Positions 25,738 through 40,756 of a stretch of 64,000 nucleotides of DNA are shown in pieces. Position 1 is the first letter of the stretch, and the number at the start of each line of letters is the position of its first letter. The translations under genes were made by a program, and so were the position numbers. The DNA comes from Chytridium lagenaria (Eukaryota > Chytridiomycota > Chytridiomycetes > Chytridiales > Chytridiaceae): contig JAHLKC010000057.1 of NCBI GenBank assembly GCA_025449115.1, positions 124,001 to 188,000 of the forward strand. Reading direction: 5' to 3'. Below the pieces are notes generated by a model. The model was not told the DNA's origin, ran no database searches, and worked only from the letters and a program-made list of their open reading frames with translations.

Positions 25738-26712
25738 ATGATGTTTGGTACATGTCGATTGGCATCGCTTGTACGCCATGCACCGCAGAGGCGCATGTAC
25801 TCTGATATCAAAGCACTCGGCATCCCCTACGTCATCGAGTCATCTGTTCGTAATTGGTTCATATTGGCTTTTGACTGAGTCCTATAGCCGCGCGGAGAAC
25901 GAGTGTTCGATATCTTTTCAAGATTGTTGAAGGAGCGAATCGTCATGCTCAATGGAGATGTAAACTTACCAAAGGAATCCGACTCATCTCTTAAAAGGTC
26001 AATGATCATACCGCAGCTATTATCGTAGCTCAGATGCTGTTTTTGGAAGCAGAGAACCCCGAAAAACCCATCAACTTTTATATTAACTCACCTGGAGGAA
26101 GCGTCACAGCTGGAATGGTAGGAGTTCTTTTCAATGACACTCAAATAACACAAAACTTTAGGCTATTTATGATACGGTATAAAAGCTCATCATGGATGAA
26201 ATTAACCTTCTAGATGCAGGTATACCCCATGTGTTGCGTCTTGAAATGACTCTTGTCCATCAAAAAGTATATAAGAAGTCCGGTCGCTACAGTTTGCGTT
26301 GGACAGGCATGCTCTATGGGCTCTTTGCTGCTGACAGCAGGACAGGCGGGACAGCGCTCTATTTTGCCGAACGCTCGTGTGATGGTTCATCAGCCAAGGT
26401 GAGGGCAATAATAGCAGAAAAGCTTAATTATGTAGTGGGGGCGCTGCGGGTCAAGCATCGGATATTGCGATACACGCGAAAGAGATATTAGAGATCCGGT
26501 CTAAGATAAACCAGTTGTATGTGCACCACACAAGTCAGACATTGGAAGTAATAGGTAGGGAGACTCCTGTTTGTACTTTTCTAACGTGTCGAACAGAAAA
26601 GGCGATGGAGCGCGATACTTTTATGAGCGGCGAGAAGGCGGTGGCGTTTGGCCTTGTTGACCGCATTTTGTTGAAAAAGGAACTGCCCGTCAAGGACGGT
26701 GCAAGTAAATAA
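25738..26712 (+). CDS. CLPP: Mitochondrial ATP-dependent Clp protease proteolytic subunit
   Basis: Serine protease that forms the double-heptamer chamber used by ClpX in the mitochondrial matrix. The start at 25738 or 25741 ([20 protein letters not shown]) is a typical basic, hydroxylated presequence. Mature sequence: [62 protein letters not shown] (catalytic Ser), [20 protein letters not shown] (catalytic His), HAKEIL and [12 protein letters not shown], stop TAA 26710-26712. AIYDT and MQ come from two consecutive minute exons of 15 and 6 nt (26162-26176, 26214-26219). Length is normal. The gene starts 46 bp after the myosin stop. ClpP is present in only some fungal lineages and absent from budding yeast. 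Confidence 0.92.
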
Positions 26713-26800
26713 ATAATAATAAACGAGAATAGGATTGAAGCCTTGCAGAAGCTTGTCTTTTTTTTTTTTTTTTGTGAAGACAATTCTGGACAGTCCCATA

Positions 26801-29344
<2,544 letters not shown>

Positions 29345-29750
29345 ATAATAAACATCTCTTTTTACGATTAGCTCAAAGTGGAAGGTATACAGAAAATGTG
29401 AAATTTTTTTTAACGGAAGATTGAATTTTTTCACTTCCATCAAGAAAAGAAAACTCATCCCAAACAACAACTTACATATACGGAGTACTGCAGAAGCATC
29501 TGCATTTGACTGCTTCCTTAATATCAGAGGCTACGTACAGTAAGGCCTAACCCACTTCCTCACTTCTCTCTCCGTTCCTGCGAGAGTGCTAGAGAAAGAG
29601 AAGGATAAAAAAGAAAAGAAAAAAGGAGGCGTATTAGAAGGAGGCACATTTGTTGATCACCCAATTCTCCACTCCATCTCTCTCCTCCTCCCCTACACCA
29701 CTCACCCACCCCCTCTGGACTCCAATTGTCAGTGCTGTTTGTAGACAGTC
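29345..29750. other. Intergenic region, PRP43 3' end and CCCH gene promoter
   Basis: No gene seen. The right half (about 29550-29730) is strongly C/T-rich with CTCTCTCC and CCACTCACCCACCCCC runs, a composition common just upstream of fungal start codons. An ATAAATAATAAA stretch at the PRP43 stop could serve as its polyadenylation signal. Confidence 0.5.
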
Positions 29751-31076
29751 ATGACTGAAACCCAAATGTCCAAAGAAGCCCTGTTGGAGCAGATCCGCCT
29801 CCTAACTGGTGAGTTGGCTCAATAGTTGAGCGGTTTTGTACCCTAACAATATGACAGGTGCCATCGAAATGAAGAAGAAACCATCTTTGGCTTCCTATTC
29901 CCAGAAGAGAGCTCTGGCAGTCACTCATTCCAAAAACCTCTGCTTGATTAATAAGCCAACAGCAGCCCCGTCCTATACAGCAACAAAATCCTACTCTGCA
30001 CCGGTCGTATCTACCAATTCCTACAAGGCTCCGCAGTTTATCAAGACTAGAAACACATTGGTGAGAGTAGGTGCGGAAGGAGCAAGTGCTGTGTCTTACT
30101 CCAAAGCACCTCCAGTTTGCCCAATTCCAGCGGAAAGGTATGATTTTCATCCGTCTGGCTTTTTGACAGAAATAGAATTGCTCCCCAAACTGCGATTAAT
30201 CATGGAGGACGAGTCATGCGGAAGCCCAGTTATTTAAAAAACTGGCAACATGCACGTAAGACGCTATATATCTTTTTTCATAAAAGAGGCGGAAACTCAC
30301 TTCCATTTTTAATAGCTTATCCAGCAAAAGTTTCCAAACCCGAAGAAGCCAAGACATTCTGCCAGTACTTCCCCTGGGGTATATGGATGACTGCTTTATC
30401 TCTTTAATTTGCTTTTTTTATTTTTATTTTTATACTTTTTTTTTACTTTAGTTTCACTTGTTAGCTTGCGTCTGTTTACACTCTTTTCCTCTTTCCTCTT
30501 ACCTGTGCACTTGTGACCGTTCGCCAATTATTTGGACACGAATTATTTGCACAGGTGAATGTTCTAGGGGTTTGGCGTGCCCTTTTATCCATGACAAAAA
30601 GCGATTGCCTATCTGCAAGAGTTTCCTCTCAGGTCGGTGTACGGTAGCAAGATGTCCGTTCTCGCACTCGCCGAACGAGCACAACATGCCGATATGCCTT
30701 CATTTTGGAAAAGGACGGTGCTCAAAGGACGATTGTCAGTATTTGCACGTTAAAGTTGGAGAGGATGCAACGATATGCCCGGAATTCGCTCATCAAGGAT
30801 TTTGCGACAAAGGATCGACTTGCTCGAATCGGCACGCCTTTCAATGTCCTGACTTTGCAAAGGATGGTGTTTTGTAAGAAAAAGGGTTGTCGTCTTCTCC
30901 ATCAGCGCGCGAGGCCTGGACCGAGAAAGGACAGCGCAGAAGCTATTGACTTGAATCTTTTTATTTCCAACGGTGAAGAAGGACGCAATCGAGAAGTTCC
31001 TGTTGAGAATTTTATTCGTCCCAACTTTGGAAAGATTTATATTGACTATGCTGAGTCTGATGAAGATGAGAGATAA
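29751..31076 (+). CDS. ZC3H3-like protein with five tandem CCCH zinc fingers
   Basis: ATG 29751 (MTETQMSKEALLEQIRLLTG) begins a Ser/Ala-rich, basic N-terminal half. The C-terminal half has five closely spaced CCCH fingers: CQYFPWGECSRGLACPFIHD (split by an intron), CKSFLSGRCTVARCPFSH, CLHFGKGRCSKDDCQYLH, CPEFAHQGFCDKGSTCSNRH and a final one including CPDFAKDGVLCKKKGCRLLH. The spacing and the PxC...F pattern follow animal ZC3H3 (SMICL), which links polyadenylation with mRNA export and nuclear RNA surveillance. An acidic tail ends YAESDEDER at 31076. Orthology with ZC3H3 is inferred from finger number and order; a CPSF30 paralogue is a less likely alternative, since a real CPSF30 is also present at 50.6 kb. 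The middle exons (about 30230-30540) are uncertain. Confidence 0.8.
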
Positions 31077-31255
31077 AGTGATATAATGTGAAAAAAAGAA
31101 AGGAATCATGTATTCAGAAAATCGTTAAATATAGTATATTATTATTCGTAGATTACTGAGTGTTGTATCATTATTCTTGTTTTTATATCAATAGTATTGT
31201 TTTTTTACGAAGTTTTTTTTTTTTTTGTGTTGACAATTCCCCTGACTCGACCATT

Positions 31256-32537
31256 ATGAACGAATCCTTTGGCAAGTTCCTTGCGAGTGTTGGTAAGATT
31301 ACCAAACGAGACCCATCACTAAACCATGCAGACAAAAAAGTTAGAGACAATGCTGTAAATCGACTTGTGGAATGGATCAAGGGGAAAAAAGATCTTTCGG
31401 ACCTTGACTTGGTTAAGCTTTGGAAGGGTCTTTTCTACTGTAAGACGGGATCATACAGGCTTAATCTTATACCGGACCAGGTTTTTGGCTTTCAGACAAA
31501 GGCCCTGTTCAGCAGCATTTGGCGACCAAACTCTCCGATATTATCCTTAACCTAGAGGAGGATCTTGCTTTCCGATTCTTGAGGGCTTTCTGGACAATTA
31601 TAGGATTGGAATGGCATGGCATTGATCGGTTGAGGTTTGTGCGTTGCGGATACCGGCTAAGATTAACCCAATTAACGAAAAGACTCGACAAATACTACAT
31701 GTTATTAAGAAAATTCACTTGCAACTCTTTCAAACTCCTGGCATCCTTGGATTTTGCCGAAGAGGCTGTTAAAAATCATAGCGACATTCTTTCCAGCGGC
31801 CCACTAAGGTTGTAGTGAATTTTCTCTCCTGTTCTAACGATCTTAATAGCGTCGGCAACCCAAAGTTCCCTGATAGTTTGAGATATCATATTACCGACTC
31901 GTTTGTTGAAGAACTACGTAACTCGGCTCCGGCCCAAGTATGTTTCTTTGTTTACTTTCTCTTACTAGATTAATTAGGAGATACCGGCTTCCGTATTCGA
32001 CCCTTTCTTCGACTTCCTTCAATCGTCTTCGAATAAAATTCTACTAGAAAAGGTAGAAACGCTCTTTACCGGCTTATTACCGAAAGAGAGTGAGGACGAC
32101 GACGAAGAAGACGAAGGTTTTAGCTAGTCTATTAAAGTGGCTTTTAATTGTGTTCGCATTTGCAGAGAACGAAGCGGAAACCGAGCTCCAGGTCAACCAG
32201 CAAGAAATCGGAGAGCGTCTTAACGCAATCACGGAATCAGACGAGCTCAAAGCTTTGAACAGAGCAACAAGTACGAGACTTCGGGCACTGTTTTTGGGTC
32301 AGCCTGCACCGCCCGTTGCTAAACCAGTAATGCTTCAATTATTTTTTTACGTGCATTAACGTAATTAGTCTGTCGCCTCAGGCAAGGTTCGTGCCTTACA
32401 AGCATCGGAATTAAAAAGAGCCAAAAAGCTTAAAGCGGTGAAGAAAGAAGGTAAGATACCTGTTTTTTGCGTTTTGCTTACACGTTGTAGCTCAAAAGAA
32501 GAAGAAGACGGTAAAGTTTGTGAGGAAAAGGAATTAG
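31256..32537 (+). CDS. RRP1: RRP1/NOP52 ribosomal RNA processing protein
   Basis: Nucleolar factor needed for 27S pre-rRNA processing and 60S assembly. ATG 31256 gives MNESFGKFLASVGKITKRD, then DKKVRDNAVNRLVEWI, LDLVKLWKGLFYC, QQHLATKLSDIILNL and EEDLAFRFLRAFWTIIGLEW with GIDRLR, all family blocks, followed by helical sequence with YYMLLRKFTCNSFKLL and YHITDSFVEEL. The C-terminus is acidic (EDDDEEDE), then Lys/Arg-rich, ending KKTVKFVRKRN at TAG 32535-32537. The WKGLFYC exon to QQHL exon transition (about 31440-31510) is not cleanly resolved and may contain an intron plus a lost base. A 3' tail gene on the minus strand converges on it after 125 bp. Confidence 0.85.
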
Positions 32538-32662
32538 CATGAGCTACTTGTTTATAGAGATGTGTGTTTCTATTAGTGGATTTTGATCTTGGCATTGCAG
32601 CGGCCAATATTTAATGTGACGAAATAAACTCGCTGGTAGTTTCGCGTCATTAAATACTTAAT

Positions 32663-34795
32663 TTATTCACTAAAAACACTATTGGCGGTATCATTAAAAT
32701 ATTGGGGTTTATACGATTGTGGAAGGATGGCATTCATTTTTTTTCGAGTTTTCTTTGCTTTCGTTGAAGGCTTGGCGTCCTTTTCCGCAAAAGCACCTCT
32801 TCCCACCGGTTTGATCCGAGTTCCGAACGAAGAATACTCATCATCTCGCCATTGATCCTGTAGATTTTCCCACGGATCGTTGTTCGACAAAAGCCGGCTC
32901 TGTACACGTACAGACTCTCCTATAAAAATTGTAATGCTGTTACTAGATCACGTAATACCGGCCAAACTCAAAAAGGCGTCGAAGACATGTGGATGAATTT
33001 CTCTTCACACATCGTTTGTTTGATCTTTGTAAAAAGTTAAGGGAGGTGAGACCTGTCGTTCGAGAATAACTATGCAGCTTTCGTCTGATTATAATTAGCG
33101 TTGTCATAAGTCAAATATAGATTTACCATCTTTCACAAAATGAACAAGAGCGCGTAAGCATTGCTCCAGTATTGCGATATCATAAGAGCCGAGACCGCTT
33201 CTACAGAGCATGTAAATTTCTTGTCGTTAAGCATACCCGCATACATTATCTTGTCCAAAATCCCGTTCGTCGAGAGAATTTTTCCGATTAATATCTAGAA
33301 AAACACGTTAATTGTAAGCAGTTCTCACTGTTTATTACTCGATTCACAAGATGTGTTACAATAAGGCAACAATTTAAATGGATATTTTCTGCTCTCATCA
33401 AAATACTGCGGACATCGGAACAAACCTTCTTCTTCTTCAAAACAAGGTAAAATATTCTTGCATATCGATTCCAAATCATCGCTGTTAATTTCTACGGCAT
33501 TAGCGTTGTATACAGTTTGATTACCTCTATGAGACACGATTTGGGCGCAAACTTAAAACGGCCTCGCTTCGCGCAAGTATATCATCCGAATTCAGCATTT
33601 TGATAAAAGGGTGTAGCCAGTGTTCTTGCAGCTCTACTTGTTGAAATCTAGAGGAGTTTAGATAACATAAATAGGCCTATTACATTTAAAAATGTTTGGA
33701 AGTCCGCAGATTCGTCAACGATGCTCTGCTCTTCAATGTATTCCGGTATGTACTTTACATTCTGGAGAACAATGCTTGGTTTTCGCACAATATTCTGCAC
33801 TAATATCTCAGAACAACTAAAATCATGCATATACCATCATCTTGGCGTTCAGGGCTAGTGGGATAAAATATCATCAGATTATTAATGGCACTTATAATGT
33901 TTTTTGTCCGATGAATAAAGCTGCATTAATCGTTCCAAAAGCTTTACAATGTACTGCCTCTCTCTAAGAGTTCCGCCTGACAAAATTAAAAAAATATTAA
34001 AATTGCACTTACCTCGCGTTTTCAACAGCTTTTCAAGCAATTGAAGCGTGAGAATTGTGAATGATATATCTGACGCCAGGACGCAAAAAAAAAACAACTC
34101 CTTCTTCGCCAAAACCTCCTTTGCAATTCGATTATCTAATTGATGGTTGTCGAGAAGCTTTATTAAAAGTCTGAACGTCTCTGTATAAAATCCCAGGTTT
34201 TGATCCTTATGCACAAAATCGAGAAGAGGTTGGATTTGTCCTTGAAGGCAGAAGCAAGTTTGACTCTCAGCTAAAATCATGTCATGAGACAACAGTAACG
34301 CCTTGCTTACCCTCTTGCAGGATGCAATGTAGTAAACGAAAGACCTCTAACGCCATCTCGCCATCTTTTAGGGTTTGAACAGCATTAAGGATTGAAAGAA
34401 CTCCATGTCTTTTTATATAAGAACAACAGACGTTTCCTGTATGTGTCAATAATTATCAAACTTTCGAAAAACCGTAAGAAAGCGAATTGATTATAAAGTA
34501 TTTTTGGTCTAAGCCTAAAAACAACCATTTTCGAAGCGCTTCGTAAATAATTTCCGCTAACTTTTCTGCATGCGCAATATCCATTAATTGGCTATGGTCT
34601 TAAAAGTTAAGCAATGTTCGTCGACTTTCATTTACCAAAAAAACCGTGATCCTTTAATAGCGAAACTCCTTGACATAAAGCCTCATTATCAGTTGTTATC
34701 CAACGACGAATAAATAGCAGTATTGAATATAGATCACTTGGTTGGCTGCTCTCTTCTTTAGCTTCTATGGTTTGAAGCGATATTACCTCTGCCAT
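32663..34795 (-). CDS. Hypothetical helical-repeat (ARM/HEAT-like) protein
   Basis: Not recognised. ATG 34795 begins MAEVISLQTIEAKEESSQPS and continues as many short exons separated by 40-70 nt introns. Readable exons are Leu-rich amphipathic helices: LYSILLFIRRWITTDNEALC, EKLAEIIYEALRKWLFLGLD, FYTETFRLLIKLLDNHQLDN, FTILTLQLLEKLLKTRG, RERQYIVKLLERLMQLYSSD and DDILARSEAVLSLRPN. This resembles an armadillo/HEAT solenoid. The last exon (32890 to 32663) is different: PWENLQDQWRDDEYSSFGTR followed by a basic segment KPSTKAKKTRKKMN and ending NSVFSE. It is divergent from another ARM-like gene at 34.9 kb. Exon joins are tentative, so the total length (perhaps 550 aa) is approximate. Confidence 0.6.
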
Positions 34796-34896
34796 GACTT
34801 AGCGACAAGAACAGATAAGCATGCTTTAGCAAACACTATTGTCGGACGAAACGCCAAGACATTCAAAATAATCTTGAGCTCTTTGTCGCTGATGCG
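34796..34896. promoter_or_regulatory. Divergent intergenic region between two ARM-like genes
   Basis: About 100 bp lies between the start of the minus-strand gene (34795) and the earliest plausible plus-strand ATG (34897). The plus-strand start is uncertain, so the true promoter interval may be longer. Confidence 0.3.
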
Positions 34897-37800
34897 ATGA
34901 TCGTTTCCTGCAACGATAAGTTTGATATAGGGCTTATTTCAAACGTTTTTGAGTGCATCTCCAGAGAGAGTGTGTGGTAATTGTCAAGAAGTTTGTCATC
35001 ATTCAGAAATCTGATGAGCAAAAGCAGTATGGAGGAGGCCCTGCCCTTTATCGCTGGACTTTTAGGGATCTTGACGATCGCATACATGCGTGGTACTAAG
35101 GAAGAACCTTCAAAAGCGACAATGAGGATGGATATGGAACGAAATCGGGATGGTACTGGATCTGATTATCTATGTCAACTCATTTTACACAGTCGTTTCC
35201 CTTGCGACCCTCGCCGAGCTTACCAAATCTCACAGCATTCATTTACGAGAAAGGTTTTCATCAAAGGACCACTTACGTTATTGATTATCTGCTGTTTAGT
35301 GCCGTTCAATTATTACTGGATAGAGCAATTTCCGGTTTGATTTCTTTCATAACTCATGCTGACATTGAAAGATAAATACTTTCCCCAAATTCTCCGTGTA
35401 TGTTGGAATGAAGATGACCCTGAAATGAAACAAAGAGGAATTGCAGCGATTCAGCAGCTTACAAAGATTGGTTAATCATTTTTTTGCCTCGTTGAATCTC
35501 AATTACCGCAACAGAGGAGAACCGAAATATTCTTCATCGTTGGGTGTTCTGCGACTCTTGGTTCATGTTTTAAAAACCGAAAATTCTGAGTCTACTTATC
35601 GTCATGCTGTTGTATCTCTCTATCGATTGGTATCAAACAAAGGTACGCGATCGTTTTCGTTTTCGTTTTTTGATAATCTGAAGATAAACGGAAAACTCGC
35701 ATTGTAAAGCTGGGAGTGCTCGATCCGATAGTTCGATTTCTTTCACAAATGCCAACTCACAGCAATGATTTAAAGTATTGGAGCTTACTTGTAATACATC
35801 AGCTTTCTCTCACAGGTATGTCCTCTCGAGTCGCTTGTCTAAAATATTTAGAGGGTCTTCATTCGGCTCTAGTTGAAAAAGAATTTATAATTCTCCTGGC
35901 CAAGATGACGCGTCTTAGCTTTGGGAACACGAATATGCAGAAATTATGCTTGCATTCATTGGTACGATTGATATCAAATTTAGATAATCAAGGTGTGTAC
36001 ATTAGCTTCCTTACTAAGTTTGTGCTTATTGAATTTAAGAGGCGTCAAAGCAGGTAATTCTTAATCGCGACTATGTACCAACATCAAAAGCTTTCAACGC
36101 TATTAGACCTGAAAATGGTTTCTCTGTTGGCATCATGCTTGCGAAACGACGATCTGGAGCTTGTTTCATGGGCTGTATTTCTTATGCAAGAGTACTGTGG
36201 TGGTTGAAATTATAATTGATAGTTTCAGATTCGTGATGAAGGACTTTGCGCGCAGCTCTTTCAGCGAAGTGAAAGGAATTCTTAAGGTCTTGTCGAACTT
36301 GCTCAACACTGAAGATGGTATGGGTATCCCTCGTATTGTTCTTCGGACTCTCAAGTGTCTTGCAATCCGCAATGAGCCATTTCAACTTGATATGATTAAG
36401 AACAATATCGTGAAGAAAGTTATCGCTTGTCTGAAGGTGAATGACGAGGAAACTCAATACTGGGCTTTGGTGGGTTAATTAATTTGCTATCCTATTGACG
36501 ATGGCAGTCTCTTTTGCACGATCTAGTTGGACACGGTAATCATGGCTTTCCATTCGGTGTCTAATTCAGATAGCCGAGTGTCATGAGGAGTTTTTAGAGG
36601 GAGAGGGCCTCAAAGTTCTCACAGACATGGCGACTCATCCGAACCTTCATATTTCTTTGTACATCTCAGATGTTTTTATATTTCTTTGCAGTGGAGGTGA
36701 GACTCTAATCTTTGCTGACAAGCTGACGTCTACTTAGGAAAAAATAGTGATCACATTGAAAACTCTGACGTCCTCTCGTCAGTTTTCTTATTTTTTAAAA
36801 GCTCCGAGCCAGACCTTCAGTATTCTGGGGCACTTCTGCTTTTGAATCTGTCAGCGCTGTCAGGTAAACGGATTGCTTATTTTCTAATTTATCAATAGCC
36901 TCTGATATGTTAATTAATAGATACAATGTTGATCAAAATTATTGATGAAGGCGCTTTAATAGCCATAAAGGATACTTTAATCAGCACAGTACGCGAAGAC
37001 ATACAGGCTGTTCTTGCAAAGACTTTGATTACCATTGTGAGGAAAAAGCCGAATACGTGCCTCCTTGTGCTTGAGGATGTACTTTACCCGCTGGTGGTCA
37101 GAGTGAACGAGTACGAAATCGTCCAAGTTTTGAAAAATCTAAAATTTTCAGATTATTCGCGGAAAAAGGGAATGCAAGTAGTCTTATCGGCAGCCTCTAC
37201 ACGATCCAAATCATTCTTCAATCTTACGCGCTGTTTAAGAATTTTGATCTCTCTGAATCTCTCTCTGTTCAAATTCAACACCTGAGCTTCTGCGTTGAGA
37301 GTGTTCTCTGCAAACGTTTGGTTGCTATAGATATATTACCAAACGATTTGCAAGATATGTTGGAATTTATTCCAGATATGGAAGAGGCGGATCCGTTGTT
37401 GATGAAAAATATAGCGTCTCGTTCGGTAGCCTCACTCACTGCAATTTACCAGCTGGGTAAGACCGATTTTAAGGATGGTTTTTAACAAACAAAAGTTCCT
37501 GAAAGCCTTGACACCTCCAAAATTTTGAAATTATTAACGGCATTACTTCGGGTGGACGACGAGCTTCTCAGTCAGGTGCTGATGTCTTTGGCAACTATTG
37601 TTTCCATTGGTAAATATAGTTAATTGGTATGCTTTGAGTAATTTGTTTAAGATCCTCATTGCCGTCGCAAGCTGGTAGACTACAGCTTATCCGCCGGTTT
37701 GATCACGAGCATAATGGAAAAGACAAATGAATCTATCGTCAAATTCTATTGTCAACTTCTCTGTGATCGACTTGCCGACTTCACGAACTCGTTGTCATTC

Positions 37801-39257
37801 GACAATGATGGTTATTTACACTTAGATCGAAACTCAATGACCCCGTACATTAGCTTATCTCATGATTGTTGTGAGGTGAAATCAGCTTTAAATCGCTCCT
37901 AATTTGTAGGTACGAAATGATTCCTGGACATTTGAGAGTATTCGTGCCACAAAGTCAGTAATGCTTTTCGGAAAATACTGCTTTGAAGTTGAGCTGAAGT
38001 CGAGCGGAATTGTTCAAAGTAAATATCTACAATGATGGTATCTAACTAACTACATATCAGTTGGTTGGGTTAACCCCGACTGCAGCTTCGATCCGGAAGG
38101 TGGTGAAGGTGTTGGAGGTAATGCAACAATATAATCACAACACCTAATTGCATTAAAGACGATAGCAACTCATATGCATATGACGGATATCGGCAACGTA
38201 AATGGCACGGGAACATAAAGAGCGTGAGTCGAATACTTAAAAAACAGCTGGTTACTTATGCCATGTTTAGAATTCATACGGAGAGGAATGGAAAAGTGGG
38301 GATATAGTAACTGCGATGCTGGATTTGGACGAGGGCCAAATATCTTTTTTGCTGAATGGGGAAGATCTTGGAATTGCATTTACAAATGTGCCACAGGACA
38401 TTCCATGGTATCCTGCTGTATCTTTGGCAGCTAGCCAGGGATGCAGGTTTTATTTTGGTAATGCATCCGGGCCTGTTAAGTATGCATTGTGATATCCCGA
38501 CTTTTAAACATGATTAGATACGCACCCGATGGATATACGATATTTTCTTTCGTGGGCCAGGATATATCGCCTCCAGAACCAAAGTCTTTAAGGTCAGAAT
38601 ATCCTGTTGAGGATCGTCAAGCCGTATTGGGCAGTGAAGCTCAATTAAGTGAAACGTCGACAGAACAACCTACAACATATAGCCCCGTTAAGATTCCTCA
38701 AATGTCGATTGAAAGTCCTGTGGATAACTCCAGTCTCTCACCATGGTTATCTTTCAGTATATATGTCGATTATAATGATGTTGCAAAATGGTTTGCGGGA
38801 GTGTCTAGTTAATCTAATATAACAGCGATTGGCAATTCGGTGTGTACGATAAAGATTTGAATCTCGTTCTTTTACGAGAAAGGAATATGGAGGATACACG
38901 ACTACTTACGGCGCACAGCTCGGAAGTAATTTTTGAGTGGAACGACATCGAAGGTTTGCCTCATAAGATGTTGATACGGATATTAAAACAGAATTTTAGA
39001 GGAATATCGTGACGTTGAGTTAATTTCAACTGTAGATGCGATCAGCCCCAGCGTTGGTGATGTATTAACGTGCAATGTCTTCAAATACACCAATTTGATA
39101 GAGTTCCGGCACAATGGGAAGCTGAAAGGTATGTGATTATGTGGAACTTTTTACTAAACATATCAAAGCATCAACGAAAGCTGTAACTTTGGATATCGAT
39201 AATTTATTCCCAATTTTCCGAAATTTCCGCCATCCGCGTTGCAATCTTCTACTATAG
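34897..39257 (+). CDS. ARM-repeat protein with C-terminal SPRY/B30.2 domain
   Basis: Not recognised as a named protein. Many small exons encode armadillo-type repeats with recurring Tyr-Trp-Ala/Ser-Leu motifs: DLKYWSLLVIHQLSLT, TQYWALVG, DLQYSGALLLLNLSALS, IPRIVLRTLKCLAIRN. From about 37910 a good SPRY domain follows: YCFEVELKSSGIVQIGWVNP, SYAYDGYRQRKWHGNI, WKSGDIVTAMLDLDEGQISF, LLNGEDLGIAFTNV, WYPAVSLAASQGCRFYFGNA. After a Ser/Pro linker a second, weaker domain (NWQFGVYDKDLNLVLLRERN, FKYTNLIEFRHNGKLK, DIDNLFPIFRNFRHPRC) ends at TAG 39255-39257 and may be a diverged SPRY-like beta sandwich. The SPRY core is closest in style to RNF123/RSPRY1, but I see no RING. The 5' end is unresolved: the first exons may begin anywhere from 34897 to about 35380. 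Confidence 0.65.
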
Positions 39258-39368
39258 CCGGACTAATATGTCCAAATATGTCTGTGAAAGTATATAAACA
39301 CGATACAAATCATTGACTTCCAATTAATTGGGCACGCTAACAAAGTGTCAATTTTAAACAGCCAATCC

Positions 39369-40684
39369 TCAAATTCTTACCAGTTCAAGAATTTGTGCTC
39401 TTTGGTCCGGCGGTAATAACTGAATCTCTTCCGGAGAAAGTTTTAAAACGCTAAGCAAAAGTTGCTACTGTATGTTAGAACAAACACCAGGAAAGCCATT
39501 GGCAAAGCCTACCTTTTGCTGCTCTTGAACAAAAGTATCTGCCAAAAAAGTGTTGTGAATGAGCATTCCTCGACGGATAACTTACTTATTTGCTGACCCA
39601 GTTGCGGAGCCTGCGGAACAAATTGGGATGGAGGGTTTGCAGGTGCCGGATTTATTAAAAAATTCGGTTGCTGCGGCGGTGGCGCATTTCCTTGAGCTAT
39701 GCGCTGAAACATTTAAAGAGCTGATATAATACCATTACTTACTTGCATAAGCATTGGGTCCACAACGTTCATAGCAAGCATGGTCTGGAATATAGCATAT
39801 GCAAGTTGCGGATTTCCATTTAACAGGGCACGCGCTTGATCTGGATTATTTTGAACCAAAAACTAAAAGATTAATAGATTTTAATGTTTCATAAGAAACC
39901 TTCATTTGTGCCATAACCTCAACAAGTTGAGCAGAGGGAATACTATCTAAAACTTTGTGAACTGCCTCTGTTGACGCCTGAGACGTCATGGGTTGAGTTG
40001 GCGGTGGGCGCTGCTGAAATGGTGCTTTTGGCTTCATGGTTATGTGGATATGGGTTTGCATTTCTACCTCGTCATCACGACCGGGTGGCGCCTGATCCTC
40101 TTTGTCACTTTCAGCGAAGGCTATGCGAAGCTGGCGACCACCGACATCATAGTTCTGCAGTATTGAAAGAAGGGCAAAAAAAAGAGTGGGTAGGAACTTT
40201 GTCCCTCCCGTACTCGAAACAAGTGAGGAGCAGTTATGCTCAACTCACCCAACACCATTCGTTGTCCCGAGGGGCTGCTGAATATCTCAGCCAAGTTTCT
40301 CATAATATGGGAAGAAAAAACATAAAGAAATGGAAACAAGGAAAGCAAGATTAAAGAAAAAAGATATTGGGCCTATAATTTCTGACAGCGCTGGGCAGCC
40401 GTGTCGGCGTCTTTGTCTGTTTAAAAAAACTAAATAGCAATGTAAACCTTTAAATGTGCAAAACCCAAATCCCTTTGGCTTTCCAGAGTCACGATCGAAC
40501 ACCAAGCGAAAGGAAACGACCGGACCAACTTCCTTGAATATATCGATTAGCTGCGTTTCGGCCACATCATCTGCCATCTAGGTCAGCCACGTCAAGTGTG
40601 CATGCCGAACATGGGATATTTCCAACTGGAACTAGTTATTGATTGATTGTCATGCTGCCTACCGAAGACAACTCTGGACGTCAT
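39369..40684 (-). CDS. CSTF2: Cleavage stimulation factor subunit 2 (CstF-64/RNA15)
   Basis: Pre-mRNA 3'-end processing factor that binds the GU-rich downstream element. ATG 40684 gives MTSRVVFVPVGNIPY over an intron, then [40 protein letters not shown], and [15 protein letters not shown]: an RRM with RNP2 (VGNIPY) and RNP1 (KGFGFCTF). Next is the hinge ([52 protein letters not shown] split over exons) that binds CstF-77 and symplekin, then a Pro/Gln linker and the C-terminal helical bundle [20 protein letters not shown] with RAQILEL. Stop taken as TGA 39369-39371, where another intron could extend the tail. One base appears extra or lost around 40575 between PY and DDV. Confidence 0.9.
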
Positions 40685-40756
40685 TTCGGTGATGGGAAAA
40701 TTCTGTTTATTTTTGTAGACATGATATTAAATAATATATCAAAGAAGTCAAGATAC

